A stretch of 64,000 nt of DNA from Lepeophtheirus salmonis. Lineage: Eukaryota; Arthropoda; Copepoda; Siphonostomatoida; Caligidae. The notes below the pieces were generated by a model that was not told the DNA's origin, ran no database searches, and was given only the letters and a program-made list of their open reading frames with translations. Positions 36,477 through 47,480 of this stretch are shown here, piece after piece (the first letter of the stretch is position 1; the number at the start of each line of letters is the position of its first letter). The stretch lies in contig NC_052135.2 in assembly GCF_016086655.4 (NCBI RefSeq), positions 10,320,363-10,384,362 on the forward strand. Reading direction: 5' to 3'. The position numbers and the translations under genes were made by a program.

Positions 36477-37583
36477 GGATAGTGCGGATTTAAAATATCT
36501 TCTTCACTTTCCTCACTAGTATCGTCATATTGGTCAACATGCACCTTAAAGAAAAAACACAAAATAAATAAAATTTCATCAAATTCATTTTCTAAACAAT
36601 GTTATCCATTTACCAGTTTTAAAATGGAGATAAAATGTAATTTTGATTTACGTGGCATTAGTAGGGGATTTAGTTTGAAAGAATACAGGCATGATAATTT
36701 CCAGTTTTGAAACTGAATTAACCCTTTTTATCCAATATATGAACAGTTTTGTTTATTATAGCCATTAAATTGGGGGATTTTGCATTCTTTTTCAGTTTCT
36801 AAAACTTTCAGTTTTTCCTGAAAATTATTGTACCCGCTAAATTTTGTTAGGCAAATATGCAATTCGTAACTTACCTTCTGCACTATTTTCCTCTGAGCAA
36901 ACAACATCTAATGATTTTGGAGAAGATTTGCCCTCAAACGACACCAACTGGTAGCAACCATTTATATTCTTCCATCCATACTCTTGCAGAGATAATTCGG
37001 CTGGGGTAGATTTAGTTGCAGTAAGCCAACGTCTTGCAACTAAATGAGTACGACATATATTTTGGAGAAGAGATCTTGAACATGGTGGTAAAGAAATGCC
37101 ATCCAACATATGATCCGTTCCTTAGCTTTCTTTGGTTTGTACTTGTCCAAAAACAACTGTTTGTGTACATCTTCTACACAAACTTTTCAACATCGGAAAT
37201 AGTGGATATGTTGATTTCAAATGCAAGTTGCTGGCTAAAAGCTGATAATACTTCTTTGTTTTTCTGGAGGAGCTTAAGTGGTCTTATTTTCCCCTTTCCA
37301 TTAAATGATGATGTATAGTCACAACCCGTGAAGGCATGATAGGCTGGTACTGATTTGCAGAATGTATCACCAAGAGCTGCATGCATCTGAGTAATGCTGA
37401 TATATTGCTGCGTGTTGTTATTTTCTAATCCAAATTCTATCCATATCTTCAATGAAGGTTGTAAGAGGAACAGCAGCCTAGGTCAATTATAAGAAAATCG
37501 GTGTCAGATGTGCAGAGAACAACACTGTTTGGAGACGGTATGTTTGCAAGAGGGTAAAACATACGACTATCAGTTTCTTCATG
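36458..37583 (-). pseudogene. HEEAD/HAFTGCD-family gene, nuclease-like motifs
   Basis: An uncharacterised family that I recall from many invertebrate genomes. On the reverse strand the order is HEETDSRMFYPLAN (37583 down), CTSDTDFLIIDLG (SDTD at 37508-37497), a one-base shift, LKIWIEFG, then AYHAFTGCDYTSSFNGKGK (GCDY at 37326-37315), KPKKAKERI, SLPPCSRSLLQNI with ARRW, and EYGWKNINGCYQLVSFEGK. A consensus donor AAG|GTAAGT at 36875/36874 and an acceptor TTTAAG at 36545 outline a 330-base intron. The last exon gives VHVDQYDDTSEESEED, ending at 36458. The motif order HEE.D, D.D, GCDY..F.GKG resembles the acidic sites of FEN/XPG nucleases. That function is inference. Frameshifts near 37465 and 37170-37110 make it a pseudogene. 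Confidence 0.7.
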
Positions 37584-37603
37584 CTTTTATATTTACACTA
37601 ACC

Positions 37604-38324
37604 ATGGCAAATGTCTTTGTAATTTTTATTCAAATAAATATATAAAGTTTATAATACAATATATAACAGAAAAGGTGGTGAAATTGGGATTGTTATAATG
37701 CCCTGATACAGCATTATCAAAATATTGTTTTAATTTAGGGGAGGGGGGTACTTTTAGGAGGTCTGACCTAATTTTTCTAGACAGAAATTGGTTAACAGTT
37801 TTGTTTTTTATAATGACCTGAAAAAGTACTATACATTGATGCAAGTCTATCCATTTTATTGGTTGAAATAAACCGTAAATTCAAAGCCTGTTTGGGCGAC
37901 TTCGGGGGGAGAGTCTGACCCATTTTGACGATGGAATTTTTTTGTCAGTCTTGGTTTTTTATGATGTCCTGACATAGTACTATATATTGATGCAAGTTTT
38001 GTCCATGTACCTTTTGGGGTGAAAAAAATGTAAATTTTACGATTTTTTATTGTACCTTGTACCTCAAGATTCTGACGGAATTATTTTGTCAATCTTGGTT
38101 TTTAAGGTTTTACTGACATAGTACTTTGCATGGGTACAAGTTTTGTCAATGTACCTTATTGTTAAAAAAACCGTGCAGAGGCTATTTTCAGGGGGTATCG
38201 AGGCCAGACCCGGCAGGGGCGATCAGGGTGACAAAAAAAAACAATATTCTAGGTGACATAAGTAATGTCAAGGAGTCAAACCTTCTGAAACTTATGGTGT
38301 GAAATCTTCCATGGCAGACTCCCA
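37604..38324 (-). repeat. Right inverted arm of F2 with three subrepeats
   Basis: This is the complement of the left arm but longer, because a unit of about 150 bases is repeated three times (about 37750-37890, 37910-38045 and 38065-38190). Each unit holds a TGAC.TAGTACTAT or TGAC.TAGTACTTTG block followed by GATGCAAGT or GTACAAGT and TGTCCATGTACCTT or TGTCAATGTACCTT. At 37602-37622 it repeats, in the opposite sense, the last codons of the gene (reading PWQMSL then stop on the forward strand). Confidence 0.85.
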
Positions 38325-38475
38325 GACTATTATGTTACTTCACTAAAATGAAACTTGTTGAACCGACCGCATGTATTTAAAACACAATTTGTATTCAATT
38401 TGTTTATTCTTATTTTTCGAGCATTGATGTTAAATTATTTTATTATGATCTATAAATATATTAAATAGAGTTTGT

Positions 38476-38820
38476 GTGCATTCGTGTGTGTCCTTTATAG
38501 GAGCCTACGCTGTTGGACCTAGGGGGCTGAAATTTTGCATGGGTGCCTCTTTTGTACCTGGTCAAAGCTTAGATAGGTATGGAAATTTTTTAGGGGTATA
38601 TAAGGGGGACTTATTCAATACCCGAAACACAAAAAAAAGTTTGAATCTCAAGCATACTAGATGTTGGGTTATAAATCAAAAAGTGATGGCCGTCTCAAAA
38701 AACAACTATACAAATAAGTATGTACGTTTTCTCAATTTATTCAAAATCGAAAAAGTTATGAGTAAACAAAAAATCGGTAAAAATTGCAATTTTGTTTATT
38801 TCAGGTGCAAAAAAAAATGA
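38476..38820 (+). other. Unrecognised 114-codon open frame
   Basis: A continuous forward frame begins MHSCVSFIGAYAVGPRGLKF and continues CMGASFVPGQSLDRYGNFLG. The first 40 codons are less AT-rich than their surroundings and look protein-like; the end is Lys-rich and AT-rich. It starts 150 bases beyond the right end of element F2. I do not recognise the family. It could be a piece of an old element or a chance frame in a repeat. No promoter, splice site or poly-A signal was decisive. Confidence 0.3.
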
Positions 38821-38829
38821 ACTTCTAAT

Positions 38830-41600
38830 GAAATATTGGATTAATATACTATATGGATGATCAATATCTACGCAACCTCAGAAGCTCACCTTTTCAGTTA
38901 GTTATTCAAAAGATATTGTTTATTACTGTTGTGATACTGAGCACTTTTAATAATGTCATTAATTACACGTGTGTGAATCGTTAAAAGTAAACGAATGAGT
39001 TCCTGGACAGCAACAAGCCTTCGGTAATCCTTATTCCTTCCTCAAATTACGAGACGGATAAGTATCTACTTCATTCTCGTCATATTCAAGATTTCAAATT
39101 TTACTCCGAGACAGCAAGCGTATTTAATTATTTATAGTGGTAGATGATATCTCCCTCCTTGGGGAAGGACTTAAAGGAGAGCTGGATACATTTCAGTATT
39201 ATTAGTGCAAGAGTTGTCCTAAGTTACATACTACAACGTCAACATATATACTTATATCTATGATATCTTTATAAATGATCAAACACGTTGGGATTTTTGA
39301 GGAACAGTTATTAGTTTAAGCGTACGGGGATATATCATATTCTATGACTATTCATATAGAGCCTTATAAAATTATTGGGATTCCCATGTTGGCTGACAGG
39401 ATGTTTTCCCTCGCCACAAATGAAATAAGCCTCTCAAGGATTCCTCCTAAGTCATTTTCCTTACCCCATAATACCAAACTTTACTTTCATCCTTTGGCCA
39501 TGAATCCACAATCTTTTAAAACGTAACGTTCATATGGCAACTCTTTTCGTCGTTTCCTTTACTTTTGATCCCATCATGGACTCGGTATATGTAAGCCTCG
39601 TATCAATAGATGTTATGAGTTGGAACGTCTAGATTGGTAACGTCCTAATGATATAAATTTGACATTTCAACTTTTTCAAATACCAGTATAGAATTAAAGC
39701 AGAAAGAAAAACAAAATTCAAAATCCAACAACTGAGAAATTTAGATACCTATAATAAATGATCGGATCAACGGGATAGAGTCCAATTAAACAAAGCGTGT
39801 TTTCGTTTTAAAAACGTTAATATTATATTAATTCAACAATAAACCTACTATTTACATTGTATGTTCTAAATAGTCTCTAATTATTTGATTTGAAACCGCA
39901 AAACCTATCCATGTAATGACATTTTTTTTAATATTGTGATGATTATTTTTTATAATACAATTTTTAAAAGCTGAAATATATTGATAAAATTTATGGTTGG
40001 TTGTGTTTATCAGTTATTGTTTAATAAAGATTTTATATTAATAATATTATATAAAACAATACATAAATTACTACTTTCAATAAGTTAATTAAATTATAAT
40101 TTTTTTGTTATGATTAAAAATTAATTTTCCAACCAAATAACTTTTCCCCCTTTTGGATCACAATTTAAATTTAAATTTCCCTTCAATTCAAATAAAGATG
40201 AATCATTATCATCGTCCAAAAAAAGTTCAGAGTTTTGATCAAGTTTATACATGGTTTTCTTCTTCGTGATTCAGCAGAAGAAGATTTTGATGTTCTGCTT
40301 AATCATGGAAGTATTATGAAGATTTAATGACGGAACTTCATCTTCGTTCAATTAACAGTGTTTCATAGGTTAGTCTGAGTATCTATATTATGTGCAAAAA
40401 TCTTCGTCTTTGAAATGAAGGGAACAACTAAGTTTCTTTTTACTATCAAATAATTTTCCGTCTAAAAATATTTAAAAAAATGATTAGTGAGGTCTTTGAA
40501 ATATATTTTTTTAAATATTTGTAAAATATAATTTTTAAATCATTTTCCATAAGCAAACAAGTTGATTCCAAGTTCAAAGTTAATTACAAATTCATTACAG
40601 TAATTATGTCTCTTGAATTTTTAATATAGATTTAAAGTGAATTTAGATTTTTAAGTACAATTCGATTTTATATTTGAGTGTTTTTCTATTTATTACAAAA
40701 TTAAGAGAAATATCAAAATAGAGTTAATAAACATTAAATTTCGAGGTATGATAGATTTCTATTTTCCTTAAAGTCTCTCCATTTTGCTAGGAAATTGATT
40801 AAAAGAAGCTTCTTTATGCTCTTTATCATCTTTTCAAGCAACTTTTCCAATTTTACAAGATGGAACTGCGCATGTAGATGGTATTTATATTTTTTAATAA
40901 AAATAGAATTATAATTTATATTAATTTTTTAAATCAAAAATATTTCAATGTAAGACTTGTAGCTCATTCTCATTTTATTTATATGATGATTCAATGTATT
41001 TAAGAAGGACTACTAAGTAGTTATAAATATATTTCCTTCGTTATTATTAATGGGAAAAGATGAATTTCTGCGGTTTCGTTGACTTTTAAAATTTCCACTC
41101 ATCCATATATCTAGTAACTCATGTTTTAACTGATATATATATACTTATCGGAATAAGTTTTCTATTCTTTTTTTCTCTTTTTTTTCCATCAAACGTCAAT
41201 TTTCAATTTTTAAGAAGGAATGCCGAAAAAAGGATGGATTTTGTACCTCAAATTTTAATCTCAACCTGCAGAATATAGTCTTTTCAATTTTTTGGAACGT
41301 TTTATTATATCATTTTTTGCAATATTTACAAAAATGAACTAGTTATAGAGGGTTATTTTTTCGAAAAAAATATTGGCGATAACTTTCTTTGTTTTTGCAA
41401 CGACGAAAAAAAAGATTGGTTGCTTTGTTTCATTTTTAAAAAGCCAATAAATGTTATACATATATTACTTTTTTTGCAAAATTAGTGCTAAAAAGTTTTT
41501 TGTAATTTTCTTCACAAATTTCGATTTGGCAAGTTTTTCACAAAAATTAAATATGGACATCTCATTTATACAACTTTTTTAACACATATGTTTTTATGTT
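38830..41600. other. AT-rich spacer without recognisable genes
   Basis: A forward frame at 39344-39523 has no recognised domain. Long T and A runs are common (40490-40560 and 41160-41580). No paired termini or tandem repeats were noted. Confidence 0.45.
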
Positions 41601-41609
41601 ATTTGAAGT

Positions 41610-41925
41610 TCATAAAACATTTCTTTTGAAATATATCTTCACACGTTGCCTGAAGGTCATACAGAAGTTGATGAAAAACTCCTGTGACAAGCTATCCCAT
41701 ACAGTCACTATGGAGGACTTCAGTGAGTCCACATTTAGGTGTGAGGTCCTGTTGGTTTCCCCCTACAATGTAACCATTTAGAAAAGTTCAGTGGGTTCCA
41801 ATCTGGTGAGAAAGTGGACCATATCTCTTTTGGACACGAATCTAGCCATGTTTTGAGTGCAGAACTTTTGGCACTTGAGAAGGGAGGCCGTCGATACAAA
41901 AAATACATAAATCTTCGCTAACCTC
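41610..41925 (-). pseudogene. Mariner-like transposase, C-terminal fragment
   Basis: On the reverse strand I read ALKTWLDSCPKEIWSTF, then SPDWNPLNF (family SPDLNPLDF), KWLHCRG, then after a one-base shift ETNRTSHLNVDSLKSSIVTV, WDSLSQEFFINFC and MTFRQRVKIYFKR, with the stop complement TCA at 41610-41612. It is the last third of the gene, with a good arginine-containing C-terminus. The N-terminal two thirds are absent. The forward frame at 41596-41778 is a shadow. Confidence 0.85.
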
Positions 41926-41929
41926 AATC

Positions 41930-43295
41930 ATAATGGCAATAATGGGCGTTGTACATTAATTTTCTTTTTAAAATTTGAAAATAGTGTCGTAATGCTATTT
42001 TTAATTACTAAAGATGAGATATTGCAGCGTCCGCTGAGATATAAATATCAAGGGTCCTGACCTCTATTGGAGTTATGCATTCACTCATTCGCATCTTGCA
42101 TTATAAAGATGACACATAACTCTGAATAATTTTTATAAAAGTAATATATAAAAAATTTTTAATGCCGATTCCAGAACGAGCAATCTATTCTCTGATTCTG
42201 ATTAATCATCCCATCACTAGTAAATATAATACATTGTGACACTTTTATCTATCTAGCTTTTTTAGGTGTAATGTTAGCTAATCTATCTTGTTCTTTTTTT
42301 CTAGGAATAAGTTAATAAACATAATTTTTAGCATTGTTACGATGTCGAAATTTTTTTATTGTTGTCGATGACAGAATTATGCTCACCCAAAAGAGATGAC
42401 CCTTTCTTATAGCCGACCCAAGGTGACAATCTAAGCATCTTCAAAGATAAATGGTCTTATATACGTCCTAGGATTGGAGGGTTTTATTCTCCAGCCCCGA
42501 AAAAAATGTTTATTATGACGTAGCAGAGATCACTATAACCAAACTTGTATTATCATCCTATAATATCTCACAACTGAGTCTCGAAAAGGGAATAAAAAAG
42601 ACTATTATAGGTGTTTCGAGCCCGATATTGCAATGTTGAACATTTTTGACCTTATGTATGATATTGACCTTAGAATATATGTTTTATAAGAAGTGTCTGG
42701 ATTATGCCTACAAAAGGACTTTCATTTTAGTCATATATCTCAATTTGTTCCAATGTTAAAGTCAATTTTGACTTTGAACTCTCAAAATTTAATGCAAAAA
42801 GATAACTTAAACTTCGTTGGTGGAGGTAGTCAAAATCAATATGATTGGATATGTTAAAATAACGCCTTAGAATAATTGATTAAAAATATTTCAATTTTAA
42901 GAGATAATTTCATCTTTTTTGCCATATCTAGTAGATCTTATATTGAAAACATGTCGTTCAACTATTTCATGCTATAAGATATGATAATTTAGATAAAATA
43001 TCACGGAGCTCTGACATTTGGAACACATGAGACTCTAGATCTCCACAACATAATTTTGACAGAATTTATGAACAATGTAGGCTGACCTGGGATAAGAAAA
43101 TTGGAAATATTCCATTTAATAATACTATTTAAATGTAATCAATTAAGACTAATTTAATATATAACAAAACTTTAATTCCCTATGGGAATACAAAGTTCAA
43201 ATTCATTTCTCATTAGAATCATAAGTATTTATTTAAATATCTGTTATCTGTAATTAATCTTTTAAGAGTTTTCTTATAAGGTTATGAAATTATCT
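41930..43295. other. AT-rich spacer without recognisable genes
   Basis: No open frame of note and no paired repeats. A patch near 42170-42225 (CCGATTCCAGAACGAGCAAT, then a GATTCTGATTAATCATCCCA block) looks like the end of a common repeat, but I cannot pair it within the window. Confidence 0.4.
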
Positions 43296-43301
43296 TCCAA
43301 T

Positions 43302-43408
43302 ATGATTTGGGAGGAAGAAAATGAATTACTGCTATAAAACAATTTTACAATTAAAATAGCAATAGTGCAGGCAAAATATTGTAATTATATTTAAATTCAT
43401 GTATACTT
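43302..43408 (+). repeat. Dispersed repeat D1, second copy
   Basis: It matches 21108-21225 in order and orientation (TATGATTTGGG, GAAAATGAATTACTG, TAATTATATTTAAATTCAT). It directly abuts family A copy A3, which may mean that the two belong to one larger element. Confidence 0.75.
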
Positions 43409-43785
43409 GTTTTAGGGATTTGTGTAAAGAAAAAACTAAGCTTGCCCAATTAGAAAAAGAAAAATTATTCATAAGTCGTGGGTGTGACAATATATCCCTC
43501 TAAAAGAAGCGCTTTAACCTATTTTCGATGTAAACTGATTTAAAATGCATCATAAAATGAATATATATAAATCTATATGTAATTAAAATATTTTCCCTGC
43601 ACTAATGCTATTTTAAATGCAGAAAGTTATCTTCTTTATAACAGTAATTCATTTTTACCCCCCAAAATCATAAAACAGGCAGTAAATATTAACAATGGCC
43701 TTAATTCAGTTATAAAATATATTTTGCTCCTACCTTCTCCTCGCGTTCATACACCTATCCCAAAATTCATTTTCTATCGATAAGT
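43400..43785 (+). repeat. Dispersed repeat family A, copy A3 (body only)
   Basis: It holds the central body of family A: TTGTGTAAAGAAAAAACTAAG, TTAGAAAAAGAAAAATT, CGATGTAAACTGATTTAAAA, ATTTTCCCTGCACTAATGCT, CATAAAACAGGCAG and CCTTAATTCAGTTA. The monomers and the 3' part are missing. Confidence 0.75.
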
Positions 43786-43789
43786 TAAG

Positions 43790-44490
43790 TTTACTAATTA
43801 TAGTATCTATAAATCTGTGAATAACATAGGTACATCATTACAAATTTTCTATATAACTTACAACTACAAACCATTATATAAATTACATGTTAAGCGATAG
43901 ACATGATTGATATTAGGCACTTTTTATATTTCTTAATCGATTAGGTTTTTTAGAATATTAAAAACTACAACATGAAAGCGTTAAAACAATTTTTTAAAGT
44001 AATTTCGTAAATCAATAATCAAGTTTGATATTTATAAAACTTCAATATTATCATTTCTGGATAAAAAGTACATCCAAGCGGGACTCCCACTGGACTTTTT
44101 TACAAAACCTCAGACGTAGCTATTTAAAACCTGATATTTAAATAAAAAAACAAGACCTCAAGATTATTAATATTATTTATATATTAATATATATATATGA
44201 ATATTTAATATATATTTCATATTTGATTACATATCTAGAACTAGGAACTTTAAACAATCAGTAACTCAATATAACAGATTATTCCTAAAATGTAATCTTG
44301 TCTTTCATGTAATATAAAATTTATTATTATTTTTATGGTGGCTTTAATTATTCAATTCGATTCCTGAAAGTTTGGCTGACTGTAAGTAGTATTTCATATT
44401 TAACAAAGAAATTCAACTTTTTTTAAACTTCAATAATATCATCGTATACAAAACACGTAGCATAAAATGCTCCTACTGAAATTCAATATA
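43790..44490. other. AT-rich spacer without recognisable genes
   Basis: It holds AT microsatellite-like sequence at 44185-44220 and nothing else that I recognise. Confidence 0.45.
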
Positions 44491-44496
44491 TTGGGT

Positions 44497-45600
44497 GTAG
44501 AAAAAATACTGAGACCTGCCTCTAAGTAGTCATTAAAATAATCTTAATTAATCATGATGATGTTGTACGTAGAAAATTTTAGTTTATAATACTTTTTGCT
44601 TTAACTATCACATTATGAATCTGGTCACCATCAGTCTCAATGACAGACTCCAACCGCCTCCGGAACCCCTTGCACACATTACCAACCTAGTGTCCTTTTT
44701 CATGATCCTCCACTGATAGTTAATGGAGGTCTTCAGGGTATCAATATTCGGTGCCGACTTTGTAGGCCTTTTTCTCAATTCGCCTCAAAATATAAGTAGT
44801 AATCCAGTGTATTCAGATCTGGGCTCAGACGGGGCCAAAGGTTCTTGCTCTGGAAGTTTATGTTGCAACCAATCCACTCTTGTACAATATTAGGAGTATG
44901 GCCGGAACCCCGTCCTACTGAAATACGTATGTTGCCTAGCCTTGTAGGAATTTATCATGGTCTTGGTAATCTATGGGACCCCATTTTCCTTCAACACCAT
45001 CAAGAAGTCGGCCGCAGGTAATAAGTATCCAACAGGAAACCAAATTGAATGCATTTTTTCTCCAGTTGATCTCACAACCCACAACATCATCACAGAGGCT
45101 AGATGTTTGGTCTAGGTGGCTTTCCTGATGCTGTTGTCAGCCTTGCCAAGGCATACCACCCAATCATTTTGCTTTTTGTAGATGGGGTCAACGGTAAAGG
45201 TATTTTCATCAGCGAAAAAAATACTGATTGCAATCGTTCTTCAGATAATTCAAGAGTTCTTTTTGACGTTGAGACAGGAGTGGCCTTTCGGTTGGCCTTG
45301 CCCACACTAGACCAATGCATCTTCTTCTTCTTGGCGTACTCTGACATCTTCATGGTTGGGCTGACCTTAAATGCATCTATTATGTCTTTAGACTTCACTT
45401 TGTTGGGTCTCCCACTCTTGGGTTTGCCCTTGAAGTTGCCCCCATCAACCAAACGATTTCTGACACGACAAACTGTGGCCTAGCTGACATTAAAGGACTT
45501 CATGATGTCCGAGGTGGTCCTTTCAGCACGGATTAAATTGAATATCATGGCTCTTCTTGTTTCTATCTCAACGTATACATAATTTTTGTTGACAAAATGA
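44497..45600 (-). mobile_element. Near-full-length mariner-like element
   Basis: The transposase relic spans almost the whole length. The outward-reading ends are similar: complement of 44505-44525 (TCTCAGTATTTTTTCTACAC) and 45567-45595 (TCTCAACGTATACATAAT, then TTTTTGTTGACA). They are candidate terminal inverted repeats. The total of about 1.1 kb is short for a mariner (usually about 1.3 kb), consistent with deletions. Gag-like sequence begins right at the 45.6 kb edge. Confidence 0.7.
44590..45575 (-). pseudogene. Mariner-like transposase, nearly complete
   Basis: The N-terminus reads VEIETRRAMIFNLIRAERTT, then SDIMKSFNVS, a stop, and ATVCRVRNRL, the first helix-turn-helix. A clean frame at 45099-45452 carries GRPNKVKSKD (a GRP-type minor-groove motif), a SPTMKMSEYAKKKKMHWSSV second helix-turn-helix, and FFSLMKIPLPLTPSTKSK where the first catalytic Asp (FSDEK) should lie; here it is replaced. 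Then follow SVMMLWVV, GEKMHSIWFPVGYLLPAADF, the decayed second-Asp region, and a C-terminus with CARGSGGGW and LMVTRF (frameshifted RRLES-type end). The third-Asp SPDLNP box is not readable. It cannot be active. Confidence 0.85.
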
Positions 45601-46480
45601 GAAAGAAGCAGAACGCCACCAAAGTGCTCAGGAAGCTAGAAGAGCCCAGAAGAATACGCTCAGAAGTTGACAGAATCTACATACCACCAGGATTATTTCA
45701 AAGCAGAAGAGGATCTTACAACTCAGTTGAGAAGATTTGTGGAGCTCAGATACAAGTTCAAGAATGCATCAAGGATCAGTGCCCAAAGTATCGCCAATAG
45801 AAAGCTGGAGTCGGGAAGAAAAAGCAGAATGGATGCATCTCCAAAGCCTGCTCCTTTAGAGTATAATACTACTTTTATTAATGTTCCTTCAATTGGTTAG
45901 ATGGATTATATTGATTAAGTAAAAGTAAAGATTATAGTATTAAATTTACGCCATCCAACCTAAGAATCTTTTGGTGAGACCCCTACAACATAAAGTATAT
46001 TTTTTTCTATAGGAATCACCTGGCCACGAACGTAAAAACATTGAATTCAAGAGAATGACTTCTCCTGAGCGCGTTGTCTATGGACTACGGGGATTCCATA
46101 CTTTCTTACTTAATTTCAAGGCATGGCAAAAATCATTCCACCGGTATTACTCCGCCAACAGCATGAACCTATTACCTTTAGATAAGCTGAGAGGATATTT
46201 ACAAGGAGAAATACTCTTTGTTAAACAGAAGGATCGACTTCCATAAATGTTTACAAAGATCAACAGAAGACTTTAATACATTTTCCTATAAAGCTAAAGC
46301 GTTATGCACTGAAGCCAAACTGATAAATTTTCTACTGAAGACCAACTTGGCATACGTTTAGTCGTGGGACTCATGGCTAGAGAACTCCAGAAGAAAGTAG
46401 TAATAATATATAATTCAACCCAAGCAATGACAGCTTTGTATTCCCTACGAGAAATATTTTATCATTTGATGCTGTATTAT
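45593..46480 (+). pseudogene. Retrotransposon gag-like fragment
   Basis: The first part (45593-45897, two frames) is Lys/Glu/Arg/Gln-rich and predicted coiled coil: KEAERHQSAQEARRAQKNT, then YHQDYFKAEEDLTTQLRRFV and ASPKPAPLEYNT. After about 120 bases with TTTTTTCTATAG just before 46014, the second part shows FKAWQKSFHRYYSANSMNLL, then RSTEDFNTFSYKAKAL, INFSTEDQLGIRLVVGLMA and RELQKKVVIIYN. The Trp-x-x-x-F and later EDF..F..K..AL, D....R.V.GL pattern is that of gag capsid regions in Gypsy-like retrotransposons. No protease, reverse transcriptase or LTR is seen, so it is an isolated fragment with shifts. Confidence 0.65.
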
Positions 46481-46903
46481 TTATTTATTTTTGTATTCCC
46501 ATTATACAAGAAACGTTACTATTATTAAGTAATAGGTTTTTCATATCAATATAATATATATTTATGTATCATTACTCTGATTACATTACATATACATATT
46601 TACAATAGACCTATTCAAAAATATACTTTTTGGATTTTTTTTTTTATATGTTTCCACATTTTTCCAATGGAATTTCATATCTTATATAATGAGAATTCAA
46701 GAATAAACTTGAGTGGGCACTGGGTATATTGCAAAACTACTGCTGGATTTTTTTGCTTTATAAAGCATTCTAATAAAATGTACATAATGACATCAATTTT
46801 TGCTCTTTACCTCAGTATGTTCTAAAGTTATGGTTACAAAATTTATTATAAAATTCGTATCAAGTTTGATCAAAATCGATCAGTAAATTTTTCTGTAATC
46901 CTG

Positions 46904-47480
46904 GTGACTAACATACGAAAAACAAACATAATCTTCCTCAAGGGAAGAAAGATTTCTGACATTTCTATGAATATACAATCTGCCATTGAGATTGTACAGA
47001 GAAGAGAAACTTTTGGAGCTATAATTGCTGTTGACTTCAGCACGGCTTTTGATTCAATTCTACATGGTCATGTCATGAAAACAGTAAGAAATTTCCTTCC
47101 TAATAAATACTTTAATCTTGTCAGAACTCTTCTCTTCAATAGAATATCAGTTATCTCTATGGGTGATAGGAAAAGTGACCCTATAGCATTAGAAAAGAGT
47201 TGTCGGCAAGGCTGTCCTTCAGCTCTCTTACTATTTGTTGCCGCGCTAAAACATCTCCCGGTTTTTATTTTAAAGAAATTCTAGGGTTTTGGAGTAAATT
47301 TTGGGAACTCAAAACATATAATTGATATGTATGCAGATGACGTCACGTTAAAATTAGAGGCTAATTCTGAAATTTATTTTAATGTTTTTAGATTTTGGGA
47401 ACTCAAAACATGTAATTGATATGTATGCCGATTACGTCACGTTAATGTTAGAGGCTAATTTTGAAAGACAATTAACTAAA
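46904..47480 (+). pseudogene. LINE reverse transcriptase (copy C)
   Basis: The frame at 46904-47281 holds a LKGRKISDISMNIQSAIEI stretch, GAIIAVDFSTAFDSI (first catalytic Asp, about 47020-47060), FNLVRTLLFNRISVISMGD and SCRQGCPSALLLFVAAL. A stop intervenes, then in the next frame FGNSKHIIDMYADDVTLKLE with YADD at 47330-47341. A 94-base tandem duplication repeats this box as YADY at 47424-47435. Later sequence (47485-47880) is frameshifted but continues the thumb and connection region, including YKATDIPWLAEKA. Confidence 0.9.

Larger units (their letters stand above)
35978..38324 (-). mobile_element. Long-inverted-repeat element F2 carrying a HEEAD/HAFTGCD-family gene
   Basis: A 2.35 kb element is bounded by arms of about 500 and 720 bases. 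The outer ends match as GTCTTCCATGGAAGATTTCA against GTCTGCCATGGAAGATTTCA. Next come a GGTTTGAC.CCTTGA block and TTACTTATGTCACCTAGAA, both exact or nearly so in each arm. The unique centre (36477-37603) carries one broken gene on the reverse strand. The flanks share an AACATAAT word on each side, but no certain target duplication is visible. It has no recognisable transposase of a known superfamily. Confidence 0.8.

Noticed and set aside
45103..45483. Forward 126-codon frame
   Set aside because: It is antisense to the clean reverse-strand mariner transposase frame at 45099-45452.
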